Part shown: positions 1 through 12,899 of the stretch, in pieces
How positions within the stretch are numbered: position 1 is the first letter of the stretch
Layout of the letters: each line of letters starts with the position of its first letter
Origin: Cladopsammia gracilis
Taxonomy: Eukaryota; Cnidaria; Anthozoa; Scleractinia; Dendrophylliidae
Length of the DNA: 64,000 nt
Assembly: GCA_022457155.1 (NCBI GenBank)
Contig: JAJGOT010000202.1
Location: 846,001-910,000, forward strand
Direction: 5' to 3'
Notes under the pieces: model-generated
The model's database searches: none
Told to the model about the DNA's origin: nothing
What the model saw: the letters and a program-made list of their open reading frames with translations, nothing else
Program-made: the position numbers and the translations under genes

Positions 1-1276
1 AATGCAGTTATCGAGCATGCACTAAAAAAAATACTTAAACTTCACTGAACGCAAACATTTGTCATTTAAATTTAAGTGCGAAGTTCAGGGCACCTTGTTA
101 TTCTCCATTTGTCTTAGTCAAAAGGAAAAGCCAGCAACTATGCAAATTTCTAAAAATTAAATTGTTAGAGTGGCGGAAACGATCTTTTTTTATGTGATAA
201 AGTGGGCATGTCGCAAGATTTGCATAAGGACCAAAATCGCCTTTTCCACACACCTTTGACATTTGTTAAAGGTGGCAAAGCCCGCCTTTGATTAAGTAAA
301 AGGTAGTAAACTCATGACGCTGCTGTCAAATGTTGCTTTGACTTGTACACGCCTGTGACGTGCGTCAAATTTATTTCTAGTACTTTTGACGAGCGTCAAA
401 ATAGTGTGAAAAGCAAAGTCAAAAGAAATGTATTACAAAAACTTCAACTTCAATCACGTGAGTTTGTGGCGCGCAACTGAGTGACACCCAGTGATAGAGA
501 TGAAATTAAGGTGAAATTAAAGTGCTCGTCCACTACAAACAACGTTTATTTTTTTTTTTTTTATTTAAAGCAACTTTACGTGTTGGATACAATCCTAAGA
601 GTTCATAGCTACATGAGTTGTACTTCGTTTCCTTAAGAAAATTGCGACAAATGGTTCCTCAAGCCAAAAAATAAAAAAAAAAAAACTTTAGTTTGAGGAA
701 ATTGATTACATCGCTACACGTACTTAAGATGAATTACGATCAATCTGACTAAATATAATGGGTGTTGAAGTAAAACATCAAAGGATAAAGGGCGTTCGCG
801 CGGCACCTTTTGCGTCCGGGTGCGATAACAGGTGGCTGTATTCGCAGATTAATGCATGTGTTTAATTGTTGCATAACTTCATCTTTCATGTATATTAATA
901 ATACGTATTAATTCCCGCCTTCGCTCAAGACTAATTTTTAGTCAATTTTCCTGACCTTGAACTCGAATGTTTCAACTTTTGGTACCCGTACTAAAAACAG
1001 CTGTTCGAGAATAAAAAGTTAAGCGTGAACTTTACTATTTTTTCTTAATTTCACCATCGTCTACAATAATGCATGTAAGGGTGGTCTTTTGCCTCGCCAA
1101 ATGGTTCCTTAACCCAGAAACAAAATTAGTTTGAGGAAATTTAATACATCACTACACGTTCCTGAAATTAATCTATGTATCAATCTGACTAAATATATAA
1201 TGGCTGTTGACGTGGAAAATATCCACAGCAATTCTAGCATTTTAATTCTTAAAAATTACGTTGCGGAAGACAGAAA

Positions 1277-1633
1277 ATGCTCTTAAGTTCGGAACCGGTC
1301 AGCCGCAATGGTTACCTAACTTCGTTTGCGCAAACGTGGGCTAATATTTTGATGGATCTATTCAATGTTACCCAGGCTGGATTTAAAAACCCACTTCGTA
1401 AATTGTTGATTGTAGGGGAAATAAATGTGCTCCCAGTTCGAAGTTGTAGTCGTAATTGTTGTATAACTTCTGCGAACATGCACGTTTGCTTTAATTTCGA
1501 TGTATTGTATTATAAATATTTTCCGCCTATTTTTCTGCATGAAAAAACACCCTGTTCAGTCTTTGAACTTTTTTTTAACATAAATTCAAGTAACGCTCAT
1601 CTGTTTTCGTCTTTACTGTTGTTGACTGTGTGA
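1277..1633 (+). other. R1 unit 1 open frame, no recognised family
   Basis: This 118-codon frame holds the R1 block TSFAQTWANILMD..FNVTQAGFKNPL near residues 14-40, then a Cys-containing tail. The same block is found in the other R1 units but not always in the same frame, because units differ by 1-4 bp indels. It may be a decayed coding exon or chance openness in repeat DNA. I recognise no domain. Confidence 0.2.
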
Positions 1634-2367
1634 TGCAGGTTCTGAGGAATGAAAGGTTTGGGACGACGATGATGAAAAATAAATACGTCGATCGACAGAA
1701 ATTGGTCTGTGTATTCTTAATTCGTAATTATATTTGGAAGCAATTCAAGTTTTGTTCATTACTACACGGCCACACGCAGACGTTCGTGACTCAAAAAAAA
1801 AAAAACACCGTTTTTGCTCGCCAGGGTAAAGTTCCCCCGAGGGTTTTTGAAAGAAGCTAAATATTTAATATTATATATAAATGTAAATGTAAAAATACGT
1901 CTCTTGTTTTCTAAGAATCAAAACAACAAAAGACGTGATGTTCTTTACGACCGGGTGAGATGAGAGGCGGCTGTATTTGCAGATTAATGTGTCCCTTAAT
2001 TGTTGCATAACTTTGATTCGCCTTTCATGTATATTGATTGAACGTTTACATACAAATTCCCGCCTTCGCTCATGACTAATATTTAGTCAGGCTTCCTGAT
2101 GTTGAACACGAATATTTCAACCTTTGCATTTGCGGGTACCCCCGCTGTACTAACAAAGGTTGTAAGATAATAAAAAGGTAAGCGTGAACCTCTGACCATG
2201 CAATGTTTTTTTTTTTAATTTCTCTATCGGCTACAATAATAAGGGAGATGTTTTCCGCGAAAGAAGTAAAATGGTTCCTTAAGCCAAAAACAAAATTGGT
2301 TTGAGGAATTATATTACATCGTTACGGCACGTACCTAAAATTACTCTATATATGAATCTGACCAAAT

Positions 2368-2745
2368 ATGATGGATGTTGACGTGGAAAATGTCGACAGA
2401 CAAGCGTACGCTTTTGATCATTTTCTCAATTCTAGCTTTTTGCTCCTTAAAAATTACGTTTGCGGAGGACAGAAAAATAATGTTCTTAAGTTCGGAACCG
2501 GTCAGTCGCAATCGTTAACTTCGTTTGCGCAAACGTGGGCTAATATTTTGATGGATGTATTCATTGTTACAAAGGCAGGATTTAAAAACCCACTAAATGT
2601 GCTCCCAGTTGGGGGTAGTATTCGTAATTGTTGCATACCTTCCGTGAAGAAGCACGTTTGCTTAAATTTGGATATATTATATCATATATACTTTCCGCTT
2701 ATTTCCTACATGAAAAGATTATCCTGTTTCGTTGAACTTTTTTAA
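2368..2745 (+). other. R1 unit 2 open frame, no recognised family
   Basis: This 125-codon frame starts MMDVDVENVDRQ and runs through the R1 block TSFAQTWANILMDVF. A neighbouring frame of the same DNA reads as a hydrophobic leader in other units, so the true frame, if any, is unclear. No domain is recognised. It lies just upstream of the foldback inserted at 2849. Confidence 0.2.
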
Positions 2746-2848
2746 CGCAATGTCAAGAAAACTAGCTAGATGGGGCTCATCTGTTTTCGTCTTTACTGTT
2801 GTTGACTTTGTGATGCAGGTTCTGGGGATCATGAAAGGTTTGTGAAGA

Positions 2849-3838
2849 CAATAGGGCCATTTATACGAGACCAAATAAGTCACGACTTGCATAAGTCGCG
2901 ACTTACAGAAGACGCGAACCACTCGTATAAATGATGCAAAAACTGTGTTCGCATCTTATTTAGGTCGCGACTTATGTAAGCCGAGGACTGGCTTTTTTAG
3001 CTGGGCTTATCTAAGACGCGTCTTATCTAAGTCGCGAACATGATCGTATAAATGGAACAAAAACATGTTCGCGTCTTCCGTAAGACGACGAAACCTACAG
3101 CGCATGCTGTATTGCCGGCAAAGGTTTCATTTTTTTTAATGGCTGTCCTCAACACCTCCTTCAATTTCAGGTAAGCTGGTCTGCACAGACGGAAGTTTTT
3201 TTTCTGAACTCTACATCGTCCATCAAAGCCAAATCTCTTTCGCACGACTCGGTGGATCTCACGCGAACTGGACTCCGTCGTTTCCTCTCGTAATTTTTTA
3301 TACAATTTGGATAGCTTTTGGATTTTTTTCGACAAGACCATCCTCAAGGGAAATGACAGTTCAAAATTTTAAAGAAATTTATACATTCACTGCCTTTTCT
3401 TCAGCAAAACTAAGCGTTTTGCTGTCTTCCTGAAACGAGCCATTTTGTTTATCAAAGACAGGAAACGGAAATCGATTGAGAATAACCATGGCAACGAAAC
3501 TTCAGAGCGAGGCAAATGCTTATTGGACACGAAAATAGGCTATTTGCACGATGGCGTCATTTGACTACTACTACCAGAATTCATTTCGTTTTTCCTTTCT
3601 TATTTAAATTTTGTAATCCCAGTGCGGTTTAAATAACAATAGTCCTAATTTGCACTACAAAACAAAAAACTAAAGGATTCTGGTAGTAGTAGTCAAATGA
3701 CGTCATCGTGCAAATGGCCTATAGGTCGTGAACCGTTTATACGAACACTTCGCGTCTTATGCAAGCCTCGCTCGTATAAATGGTCTAGTTCGCGTCTTCT
3801 GTTAGTCGACTTATTTGGTCTCGTATAAATGGCCCTAA
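2849..3838. mobile_element. Foldback/TIR element in R1 unit 2
   Basis: The left end reads AGGGCCATTTATACGAGACC and the right end is its inverted copy. Variants of the phrase 'GTCGCGACTTATNTAAG' recur in both orientations internally. R1 sequence resumes on the other side, and AAT (or TA) flanks both ends as a possible target duplication. A second inverted pair is nested inside: CTACTACTACCAGAATTC at about 3567 and its complement near 3680. A minus-strand frame of 106 codons (3027-3347) is rich in Lys and Arg but has no domain I recognise. This is a non-autonomous DNA transposon; superfamily not assigned. Confidence 0.7.
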
Positions 3839-3924
3839 TGGTGAAAAAATAAATACATCGCTCGACAGAAAGTGGTCTGCGTATTCTTAAGTATAATTAA
3901 AAGGCTATTCTTAAAGGGATTTTA

Positions 3925-5755
3925 CGTAAGGGATAATGCCCGAGCTCCGAGGCCTTCTTAAAAATAATACGCGCTCGATCATTATTTTTATGAAGGCCGA
4001 GGAGCGAGGGTATTATCCGTTTTAATGCACCTTTTCATTGTTTTAGAACAATCAAACCAACGAGTTGCAGTGAAATTTTGCTCATTAGTGACAGTAGTGA
4101 TTGTCTAAATCCCGTAAGGATTGTGCAAGCATCTCAATTTTGACGACGGCTTTAATCACTCCCTTAGGCGAATTTTTTATTGCCATTACAATCAGTTTAG
4201 CGTTACTAAGAGTTGATCAACTATATATGGCCTCGATGAAACGCTGTGATGCGCTGTGAAACGTCGTTTGTGATATTCTTTACTGGCCAAGTAGGATACT
4301 TTTTACAACAAGATGCGGATAAAGTTCTCATCAAGTTACCGCAAAATAGGAAAAAGGAATCAGAAGGATGCAATCTTGGAAAAAATGTGAGCTAGCGAAG
4401 TGAAATTTTAATAGTACACTTTTGAAACGTTTCAATTCGTACATGACAAGGGTAAAAAGTTCCTTGACAGTCAGCAGTAGTAATAATCAGGAATTTGGGG
4501 ACATGGGCTTTAGATAAAAATAGGAAATTCACTGTCGATTATTTTTCATTCCACGTTCAATGTAATGGAAAATATTGAGTATTTGCCTTATGGTGTCTAT
4601 AGTGAAGGTTCATTTAATCCTCGAATGTACACGCAAACATATACCCCCTCTTGGGTTTTTGCGATGTTGCAATATTTCGGAAATATTTTACATCTAATAG
4701 ATAGCCCGCGATGTGCTCTACAAGATAAGGTAAATGTTATGGGTTGGGGCGATGCTGGGGGTCCGTGACGTCATCCAAAATGGCCGCCAAGACGGCCGCC
4801 ATCTTGGATTTTACAAAAATTCAAATTTATCGGGAAAATGTGAAAATTGCAAATATTGTTTGCTAGAGTTGCAAAATAGCATACAATTAAACATTTTGAT
4901 GCTTTTGATAGCATTTTATATGTTTTTTTTTTCACTGAAAAAAGGTGAAAAACATGCATTTTTATTCAAAAATGGCTTGACAACATGTTACTTAAAATTA
5001 TGGGTTGTGACGCTGCTGGGGGTCCGTGACGTCATCCAAAATAGCCGCCAAGATGGCCGCGATCTTGGATTTAAAAAAAAAATCAAATTTATTGGGAAAA
5101 TGTGAAAATTGCAAATATTGTTTGCAAGAGTTGCAAAATAACACACAATTAAACATTTTGATGCTTTTGGTAGCATTTTATATGCTTTTTTCACTGAAAA
5201 AAGGTGAAAACACGCATTTTTATTCAAAAATGGCTTGACAACATGTTACTTATGACGTCATATCTCGTTACCATAGCAACCGGTTGTCGCCAAACTTTAC
5301 CAAAATGAGTCTTAAGGATCAATAAACAGGTACTGAAAACGGCATTTGCTAATCGTAAATGGTCTTGACAATATCGGAGATACCCCCCCCCCCCCTTGTA
5401 CGTCCGAGGGTTAAAACTATTAACCAAGAGAGTTGAAAACCTAAAAATATAAGCCCCTCGGAGATCCAGGGCGTATGTTGTTGGTCCAGAGGGATGTATT
5501 CTTTATTTTGTTGACACGTACATCAAAAGTATTTGTCAGAGGTGTTGTGAGTGCTATCCATGTTGAAATTTTTAATAAATTATGCTGATGTGCTAAATTG
5601 AGATTCTAGAAAATCACTGAGGTGGAAAAGTAGTTCATTATTGTGGTCAGTGAGGTGGAACAGGAAGTTATTATTTTTTGACATATTCCATTTCAGTGAG
5701 CATGTATGCGGATTATTACAAATAATAACCTGTTCAAAACAATGAAAAGGTGCAT
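3925..5755. mobile_element. Composite insertion in R1 unit 2
   Basis: R1 sequence stops near TTTTACGT at 3925 and resumes at CAATTCAAGTTTTGCTATACGG near 5765. The inner edges carry an inverted pair: GCACCTTTTCATTGTTTT near 4028 and AAACAATGAAAAGGTGCATT near 5737. The left edge also has its own inverted repeat around a run of AT (3930-4020). The piggyBac-like element at 4618-5410 is nested inside. Outer boundaries are approximate. Confidence 0.55.
4618..5410. mobile_element. piggyBac-like MITE, copy 1 (TTAA flanks)
   Basis: TTAA lies immediately outside both ends (4614-4617 and 5411-5414). The ends are inverted: TCCTCGAATGTACA on the left, and TGTACGTCCGAGGG on the right, preceded by a C tract. 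TTAA targets with C-rich ends are typical of piggyBac-type elements. Inside, a unit of about 254 bp starting at GGGGGTCCGTGACGTCATCC is duplicated in tandem (about 4754 and 5013). No transposase frame is present, so it is non-autonomous. The superfamily call is inferred from ends and target only. Confidence 0.6.
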
Positions 5756-6699
5756 TAATCTGTAATCAATTCAAGTTTTGCTATACGGCCACACACTGAC
5801 GTTCATGGCTCATAAAAAATATCCACCGTTTTTGCTCCCCGTTTTCGTTTCCCGAGGATTTTTAAAAGGAGATAAACATTTCATATCTACTATATATAGA
5901 TATAAATATACAAAAGAAAAAACATCAATTGTTTCCAAAGAATCAAAACAACAAAAGATGAAGAGTAGTAGAGCGATAACATTCATGAAAAATATGTCGC
6001 CGGGAACAACTTTTCAGAAAGAATTGGTTTCTCTTAGGGGTTAAAACTAATGCGAGCCACATCCACAAAACAGATTCCTTTCAAAATTGCCTACAATCAC
6101 TCCCGTCAATTTTATATGGGAGTCCCATATAAAATAGATCCTTCCGGAGAGGATGTGCAATTTCTAAGAGAAGATAAATCGGTCAAGAAACAGTCTTCTA
6201 GAAACATTTTAGGGTCTACGATTCGTACGTGGTTTGGTACTACTCCTAATTTGTTGATGGTAAATACAATGAAGTATAAATTTGCAGAAAGAAACCTGGC
6301 CCACCTTAATTTTTATCTCTAAGAGGTGTCAATTCTTCCATCAATGTTCTCTCTGTCAGCGTGTAAAGCGTGATACCCTAAAAGGTATCACAATACCTCC
6401 GCTGAGAGTGTCATGATGGTCATATTTTATGCAAACATCCTTCGTGGCGCCAAACCACGTACGAATCGTAGACCCTAACTTTATTTTAAGAGGGTTCATC
6501 TCGGAAGCCCGGTCAACCGGGCTGAAATTCGCCATGTAATCAGCCCTTTTCCCGCTTTTGTCACGTATCTATGCACTTCTCTTATTAGAAAACAATTTGC
6601 TTCTTTGTTTATTTTTTTTTGTTTCAACAATCAGAACTCGAAGAACTCATTCTTCTGTTTGTGGGGGTTTTAAAAATCACTGTCAATGACCTCAGTTCC

Positions 6700-7430
6700 A
6701 TGATGTTTGAGCGAGTCTGTTGTTAACCTGCATATACAGCCGCCTTCGTCTTTCATGTATTTTGATTGAACGTTTACGTATTAATTCCCGCCTTCGCTCA
6801 AGACTAATTTTTAGTCAATCTTCCTGATCTTGAACACGAATATTTCAACCTTTGGTACCTGCACTAAAAAAGGGGTTGTAAAAAAAAAGGAAAGAGTGAA
6901 CGTTACTAATTTTTTGTTAATTTCACTATCGGCTACAATAATACATGTAAGGGTGGTCTTTGCCTCTCCAAATGGTTCCTTAAGCCAAAAACAAAATTCG
7001 TTTGAGGAAATTTATTACATCATTACACGTACCTAAAATGAATCTATACAATGTATATCAATCTGACTAAATATATTGGATTTTGCCGTGGAAAATGCAG
7101 ACAGACAAGCCTGCGCTTATTTTGTCAATTCTAGCATTGTGCTCTTTTAAAATTACGTTTGCGGAGGACAGAAAATGTTCTTAAGTTCGGAACATGTCAG
7201 TCGCAATCGTTGCTTAACTTCGTTTCCGTAAACGAGAGCTAATATTTTGAAATATTCATCGCTACCCAGGCAGGATTTAAAAACTCATTTGGTAAATGAT
7301 GATTGTGGGGGAAATAAATGTAATCCCAGTTCGGAGTTGTAGTCGTAATCGTCGCATATTACCTCCGTGAACATGCACGTTTGTTTAAATTTGCATGTAT
7401 TGTATATATATATATATTGTATTTCGCTCT
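6700..7430 (+). repeat. R1 unit 3, truncated by R2
   Basis: The unit starts with the CCGCCTTCGTCTTTCATGTA block and carries the conserved frame near 7090-7280 with several substitutions and a frame break. It ends in a short TA run (about 7400-7420). R2 sequence follows from roughly 7440-7485. Confidence 0.65.
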
Positions 7431-8224
7431 GCATCTATTTCCATCGAGCACTCCTACGGCTGCGTGAAACACTATTAGCGCAGCGGGGAGCCCCATACTC
7501 ATAGAACCTATGCCCGTCATTTTTCATGGTCATGGCTAACAGGCGCCGTTGGGCAGGACGTCGCAAAACATGCGCGTACGACGTCGCGCAACATCCAGGA
7601 TCTAAGCAATTTTGAAACCAAAGCGAGGCTTTGTTTTTCGCGCGGTTACACGACCGAATGTCACGTCAGCTGGGAAAACACTTTGATGTTTTGCTGTGTT
7701 TTCTAAGCGGAGAAAACCGCTTAAATTAAAGTCGTTATTTTCCTTCATTTTTTCGCGGTTTGCTACTCAAGACAGGGATACTAATTAAGGGATACTCAGA
7801 AGCCGCTATAGTGGAAAAAGAAGAGCTTTCAGGGATAAACTCTTGTTTCGAGGAACTTCATACGTTTTTATCAATGTGGGAGCATTGTCCCTTCGGGTTT
7901 CAGAACTGAAGAAGCGGAGATTTAAAGAATTTTCAAGCAGCAGAGGGACTTAAAGGTAAAACAAAATACATTTTTCGATGGGAATTTATGTTGATATCAA
8001 TCTGTGATATCAACATAAAGGCAGCTCAGCCTAGATGCGCAGCTCGGCCTCGATGCGCTATAAACATAAACTTATGGAGATTTGAATAAAATTTTTCGAA
8101 AGAAGATTGCGTTGTCCATTTTTATGTGTTTGTTCATTCATTACATAGGTTGAAAAGCGATTTTATGTAAACAAAACAATACTTGGATTTTATAGTTCTA
8201 ACTTCACTCGCGTCGCCTTTTTTA

Positions 8225-9530
8225 CCCTCGGACATACACGCAAACGTATACCCCAACCGTGGTACAAGGGGGGAGGGGAGGGGGGGGGGGGGGTTGTTGG
8301 GTTTTTGCGATGTTGCAATATTTCGGAAATATTTCACACCTAATAGATAGCCCGCGATGTGCTCTACAAGATAAGGTAAATATTACGGGTTGGGGCGCTG
8401 CTGCTCGGGTGAATTAAGGAATGAGTCTCGTTCGATTTAAAGGGGGGTGGTTTATTTTAAAACATATTTGACTTATTGACTTTAGACTTTCTAAGAGGCT
8501 TTTAATTATTGAAAAAAAAAATTTTCGCTTACATGAATGGACTTGCTACGTCACGTGACTTGCCACGCCCAATTTTAAGCAATTTTTTTCCATCCAAATT
8601 TACGAGATTTTGGAAAAATATTTTTCTATTTAATTTGTTTTCTATCAATGACTATTAGCACAGGGTTTATGGAACTAATCGGGGTTTTCCAAAGTTATTT
8701 GTTTTCTGTAAACTATGACGTTTTAATTTTAGAGAGGGACTGGGACTAGAGGAAAACAAGAATAATTATGCAGCAATAACAGTTTTTGAAATTCCCCGTT
8801 TTATTTGACGTATCACTTTGTAAATTGAAGACTAAGGAAGGGAAAATGGGAGATTTTAATCGAATTTTCATGCCGTAATCTGAAAATTCCAAATTTTGCA
8901 TAATTTAGGGCGTGGCTGGTCATGTGACCCCAAGAGACACAGGGTATCATCCAAAAATGGTTTAGTTTCTTAGTGCATGATTATAAGATCAAATATTAGA
9001 GGTCGCTGAATAAAGCTAGAAAAAATGATGAAAACCCAATATTACACTAGGAACCATGCCTTAATTCACGCGAGTGGGGTCCGTGACGTCATCCAAAACG
9101 GCCGGCAAGGTGGCCGCCATCTTGGATTTTACTACAAATTCAAATTTATCATCATTTATCATATTTATTTATTGCAAATATTGTCTGCTAGAGTTACAAA
9201 ATAACATACAATCAAACACTTTTGGTAACTTTTTATATGTTTTCTCGCTGAAAAAAGGTCAAAAATGGGTTGACCACATGTTACTTATGACGTAATATCT
9301 CGTTACCATAGCAACCGGGTTGACCACATGTTACTTATGACGTAATATCTCGTTACCATAGCAACCGGTTGTCGCCAAACTTTACCAAAATGTGTCTCAA
9401 GGATAAATGAACAGCTACTGAAAACGGTATGTGCTAATCTTAAATGGTCTTGAAAACATCGGAGAAAAGCCTTAAGGGCGGGGGGTGGCAACCACCCCCC
9501 CCCCCCCGCCCCCCCTTGTACGTCCGAGGG
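8225..9530. mobile_element. piggyBac-like MITE, copy 2, with a nested element
   Basis: It has the same ends as the copy at 4618: CCCTCGGACATACACGC on the left and TGTACGTCCGAGGGTTAA on the right. The right flank is TTAA and the left flank is TTTA. The related R2 copy at about 38960 lacks this segment, giving an independent empty site. Two G or C tracts lie near the ends (8270-8294 and 9497-9516). A 52-bp segment with GTTACCATAGCAACCGG is duplicated in tandem (9266-9368). A separate element is nested at 8404-9074. Confidence 0.65.
8404..9074. mobile_element. Nested TIR element
   Basis: The ends are inverted over 16 bp with one mismatch: CTCGGGTGAATTAAGG on the left, CCTTAATTCACGCGAG on the right. 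The flanks rejoin as the GCTGCT...GGGGTCCGTGACGTC sequence that is continuous in the first piggyBac-like copy. No open frame of note. Superfamily not assigned. Confidence 0.6.
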
Positions 9531-9690
9531 TTAATATGCAAATATGTTTATGTATTTTTGGCAAATTTGATTTCTAGATCAGTTTCTCGGGCAATTTTTG
9601 ATACGCAACAGGTGTATTTTATTCGAAATTTTGTTTTTGTTTTTATCTCGTTAATGCGCGCATGCGCAAACGAGATGTAGGTATGAATGT

Positions 9691-10386
9691 AGATACATGT
9701 AGAAATAGTATCCCTTAGTTGTTAACTTTTGTCCGGGGGATTATTTCTTTATACAAACTATATAAGGGCATTAAGGATATGGTTGGTAATACCAGTTAGG
9801 ATTTCAAGAAAGGCGTCGCACACCGCCTTTAAAATTTTTGGGTTGTACCCCTGGACCTATTGTTAATTTCCCTAGGTGATTGACATGTCATGATGCTGTT
9901 AACTTTTGATATCTCACGTTACTCATCCATCTTTCAAATGTGTTTTTTAAGTGAATGTGTCCGAGACGGGTTAATTGTTCTTCAAAGGCTCAAGGAATTT
10001 GTGTTTTTCTTGTAAATCATTTGTCGTAAAGGCATTAGTGCTTCATTAGTAGGGTAAAAGGGGTCAAATGATTGTTGTTGCGAAACGCAGTTTGAGAATT
10101 TCACGGAGTATTTTTAAAATTAATGCAGACGTTTTGAGGAAGTTAAATCCCACCGGAAAGTTTGTGTTTTCATATGAGCGATAATATAATAAATTCAGCT
10201 ATAATCAATTCAGCGAAATAATTCAAACCCGAAGCACGAGTTGTTGATCTATTACATAGCTTATGTCACGTTCAATTCTCGTCCAGAACGCAGAGTGAGG
10301 AAATTTTGTTCCTGAACTTTGTTATTTTTTTCTGTTGACAGTTTGTCGTGATTTTTGAGGAAAGAAGTAATTAGTAACCTCAATTT
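9691..10386. other. No gene seen
   Basis: AT-rich unique-looking DNA. I see no convincing exon, RNA gene or clear inverted repeat. Confidence 0.4.
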
Positions 10387-10545
10387 CTTAAAGTGTACCT
10401 AACCCCAAATTTTTTTTTCGATTAATCAAAACTATGTACGTTGAAAAGTTGAATAGTTAAATATTTCTTGTTTTTAACGTTGCGTTAGTGAATTATAGAG
10501 GTTTGAATTTACAAAATGTTAATAAGATGACGTCAAATCTGTTGG
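10387..10545. mobile_element. Half copy of the MITE-1 family
   Basis: It matches one arm of the palindromic elements at 12404-12866 and 28450-28912. It runs from AAAGTGTACCTAACCCC through TATTTCTTGTTTTTAACG to AAGATGACGTCAAAT. The complementary arm is missing, so this is a solo end or deleted copy. Confidence 0.55.
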
Positions 10546-10795
10546 TAAAATATGTTGTAAGTTATCATGTCATCTGTGTCGACTCACAACTCATGGATTA
10601 ACGTGTGAGCTTTTTTATATGTTCACCTCGGAGGTTCAATGCGTATTTCTTCATACAAAATCTTCAGAGCTCAAGTCCTCAAGTCATTACCCACGGTAAC
10701 ATTACTATGAACAAGCCAAACACAAAAGAGAGGGCAGGAGTACGCGCCAAGATTTTATTACCTCTTGCCAAAATGAGCAAGAGCAAGAACTTACA

Positions 10796-11055
10796 TTGGT
10801 GATAATTAATGTCTACTTGAGGAAAGATTACGGCAAATATGATTCGACTTCAGAAGAGTTCAATAGTCACGGTGAACTTGAGACGACTATAAATTTCGAG
10901 ATATTTGTAAGATGTTACAAGGATTGTATGGCGCAGAAAATTGCTGAAATCAAATTACAAATGAAACATATTAACGTCGTAAACTGGAGCCATAGTTTTC
11001 AGCGTCGATTCACTATGCTTTGTTCGAATGGAAGCATTCCGGCAAATGTTGCAGG
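10796..11055 (+). other. Possible exon of unknown function
   Basis: An open frame of about 86 codons ends at a plausible splice donor (TTGCAG then GTGAGG at 11055/11056). It has mixed composition with four Cys and is not obviously repeat-derived. I find no partner exon nearby that joins in phase and no domain I recognise. It could be a chance open frame. Confidence 0.2.
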
Positions 11056-11113
11056 TGAGGTCAGAAATTTATTTTTTACAATTTTACTTATTAGTCCATA
11101 CATTTCTTTCTAA

Positions 11114-12403
11114 GCCTTGGTGACCTTGGTAGCCATTTTGTTTCGGAGATATTCGATACCGCTGGTAGTTTTACGGGCTCGAACGTGCGTCTTTTCTGAC
11201 AATCTTAGCTCGGAGGTGACTCAAATCTTTTTCAGTTTCTAATCCTACAAATGTTATCTACTCACATCAAATAAACGTCTTTTAAACAGGTCACGTTATA
11301 TGGAGAGGTGACTTGATTTAACAGCGCCTCACACACTGACCGCTTGTCACACAAACGCGTGCGAAATCGCGCAACGTTACCTTACATATGAGGCGGTTTA
11401 CCAATAGCGGCGAACTATATGACATAAGACAATCAGAACAGCACATATTTTTCGATCGTTAAAAAACAGAACTTACTATAATAAGCAACTAGTCAGAACA
11501 ACAACACATTAAATTTTCTATTTAAGTAATGATCCGCATAAGAAGGAAAGTGCTAACGGCACTGACGATGGAATGTCAACTTTTTTCATTGTTACAACTA
11601 GCGATCTCATTGGCCTAGACTCAAAGATCGCTAAAAAGTTAGGTTTCTAAGTGCATTTTGTTTGATTTTTTAAAGGTTTCGTGTAATTTAAGACCCAATC
11701 GCGAAACATGCAAATTTTTAAAAAAATTGTATTTGAGGAACTTCGTCAAAGAAGCAAAATTATTAGCTATTGTCTTCTGCTATTTTGATTGGCTAAGCAC
11801 GAACATTTCCTAAAATTTATCTGACGCAAATGGATATTGTTTATTTTTATACTGAAATATAATTATAAACAATTAGCTCCTCTCCTATTCTTGAAATCAA
11901 AGACATTCTATGTGAGAAAGAGCTAATGCCGCAGAACAAAGAAGTTTACTGTAGTTCTTATGTGAAGCGTTACTTAACCTTTTGTCTTAAACCTCATTAT
12001 AAAAACCAAACTAGTCCTATTAACCAAGCTTACCCACTTTGCCAACATACCTTTAAACTCGGTATTACATCTGGCAAACCAGCCCAAAGTACTAAATTAA
12101 CAATCCACGCTAGCAAAACAAAACCAATCAAAGTAATCAGACCCTTATTAACCATTAAAAAAATAGTTTGAAAATTAACACTTTTCTTCACACGCACTTA
12201 CTAAATTAACACTGATGAAACGCCTGAAATTACTCCTCTCGCTTTCGTGGTGATGTATACTACACCTTCATAGATTAGCTATTACGTCTTTAGAATGTTT
12301 AGTTATGCCGTCATTTGTTTGCTAACTCCAAAAAAAGAAAAACGCTACACTTCCCTTGTTTTTGTTGCAAGATAACTACTGGCCTCGTTACCTTGTTTCG
12401 CGT
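11114..12403. other. No gene seen
   Basis: AT-rich sequence with short chance frames only, for example one at 11926-12171 rich in Lys and Thr. No splice-consistent exon or repeat structure was recognised. Confidence 0.35.
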
Positions 12404-12866
12404 TAAAGTGCACCTAAACCCTAATTTTTTGTTTCTTTAATCAACTCCATGTACGTTGAAAAGTCGAACAGTGAAATATTTCTTGTTTTTAACGTCGCGT
12501 TTGTGAGTTATAGAGATCTGAATTTACAAAATGCTAATTAGATGACGTCAAATGCAGACTTTACCATTATTTCTACTTCAATTTACAATACGCAGTTCAC
12601 AGCTTAAAGATAATTAATTTGAAAAATACTAATAAAAACTGTTTATAGTCAATCGATTTGTAAAAAAAATATTACTTGGAGGTGGAAACAAGTAGTTGTA
12701 TAATAAACGAGTCTGCATTTGACGTCATCTAATTAGCACTTAGTAAATTCAAATCTCTATAACTCACCAACGCGACGTAAAAAACAAGAAATATTTCACT
12801 ATTCGACTTTTCAACGTACATTGAGTTGATTAAAAGGAAAAAAATTAGGGTTTAGGTGCACTTTAA
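12404..12866. mobile_element. MITE-1, full palindromic copy
   Basis: Inverted arms of about 155 bp begin AGTGCACCTAAACCCTAA and converge on ATGACGTCAAATGCAGAC and its complement. TTAA abuts both tips, though it is partly shared with the arm sequence. The 140-bp centre is AT-rich and non-coding. Related copies: 28450-28912 (full) and 10387-10545 (half). It is a non-autonomous DNA transposon able to form a long hairpin. Confidence 0.7.
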
Positions 12867-12899
12867 GTTTAACTTTAACGAGATGGCTCTTAGAGCCCT

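Larger units (their letters stand above)
1..7430 (+). repeat. R1 repeat cluster 1 (three head-to-tail units)
   Basis: Three units of a long repeat lie in the same orientation, with starts near 720, 1930 and 6700. Each has the same order of landmarks: a CGGCTGTATTYGCAGATTAATG block, a CCCGCCTTCGCTCAAGACTAA block, a GGTTCCTTAAGCC block, a short open frame containing TSFAQTWANILMDVF, and a 3' block ending in GTGATGCAGGTTCTG. Unit 2 is split by a foldback (2849-3838) and by a larger insertion (about 3925-5755). Unit 3 is cut off where R2 begins. The first line of the window reappears at 20881, so both clusters share the same left edge. No transposase or reverse transcriptase frame is visible in R1. 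Confidence 0.8.
7440..9690 (+). repeat. R2 repeat, copy a (interrupted)
   Basis: It matches 37970-39100 over several blocks, for example CATACTCATAGAACC, CGCAAAACATGCGCGTA and GGGATACTAATTAAGGGATACTCAGAAGCCGC. Relative to that copy it has a large insertion between CTTCACTCGCGT and GCAAATATG, which is the TTAA element at 8225-9530. It lacks the 155-bp insertion seen at 38431. No coding domain is visible. Confidence 0.7.
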
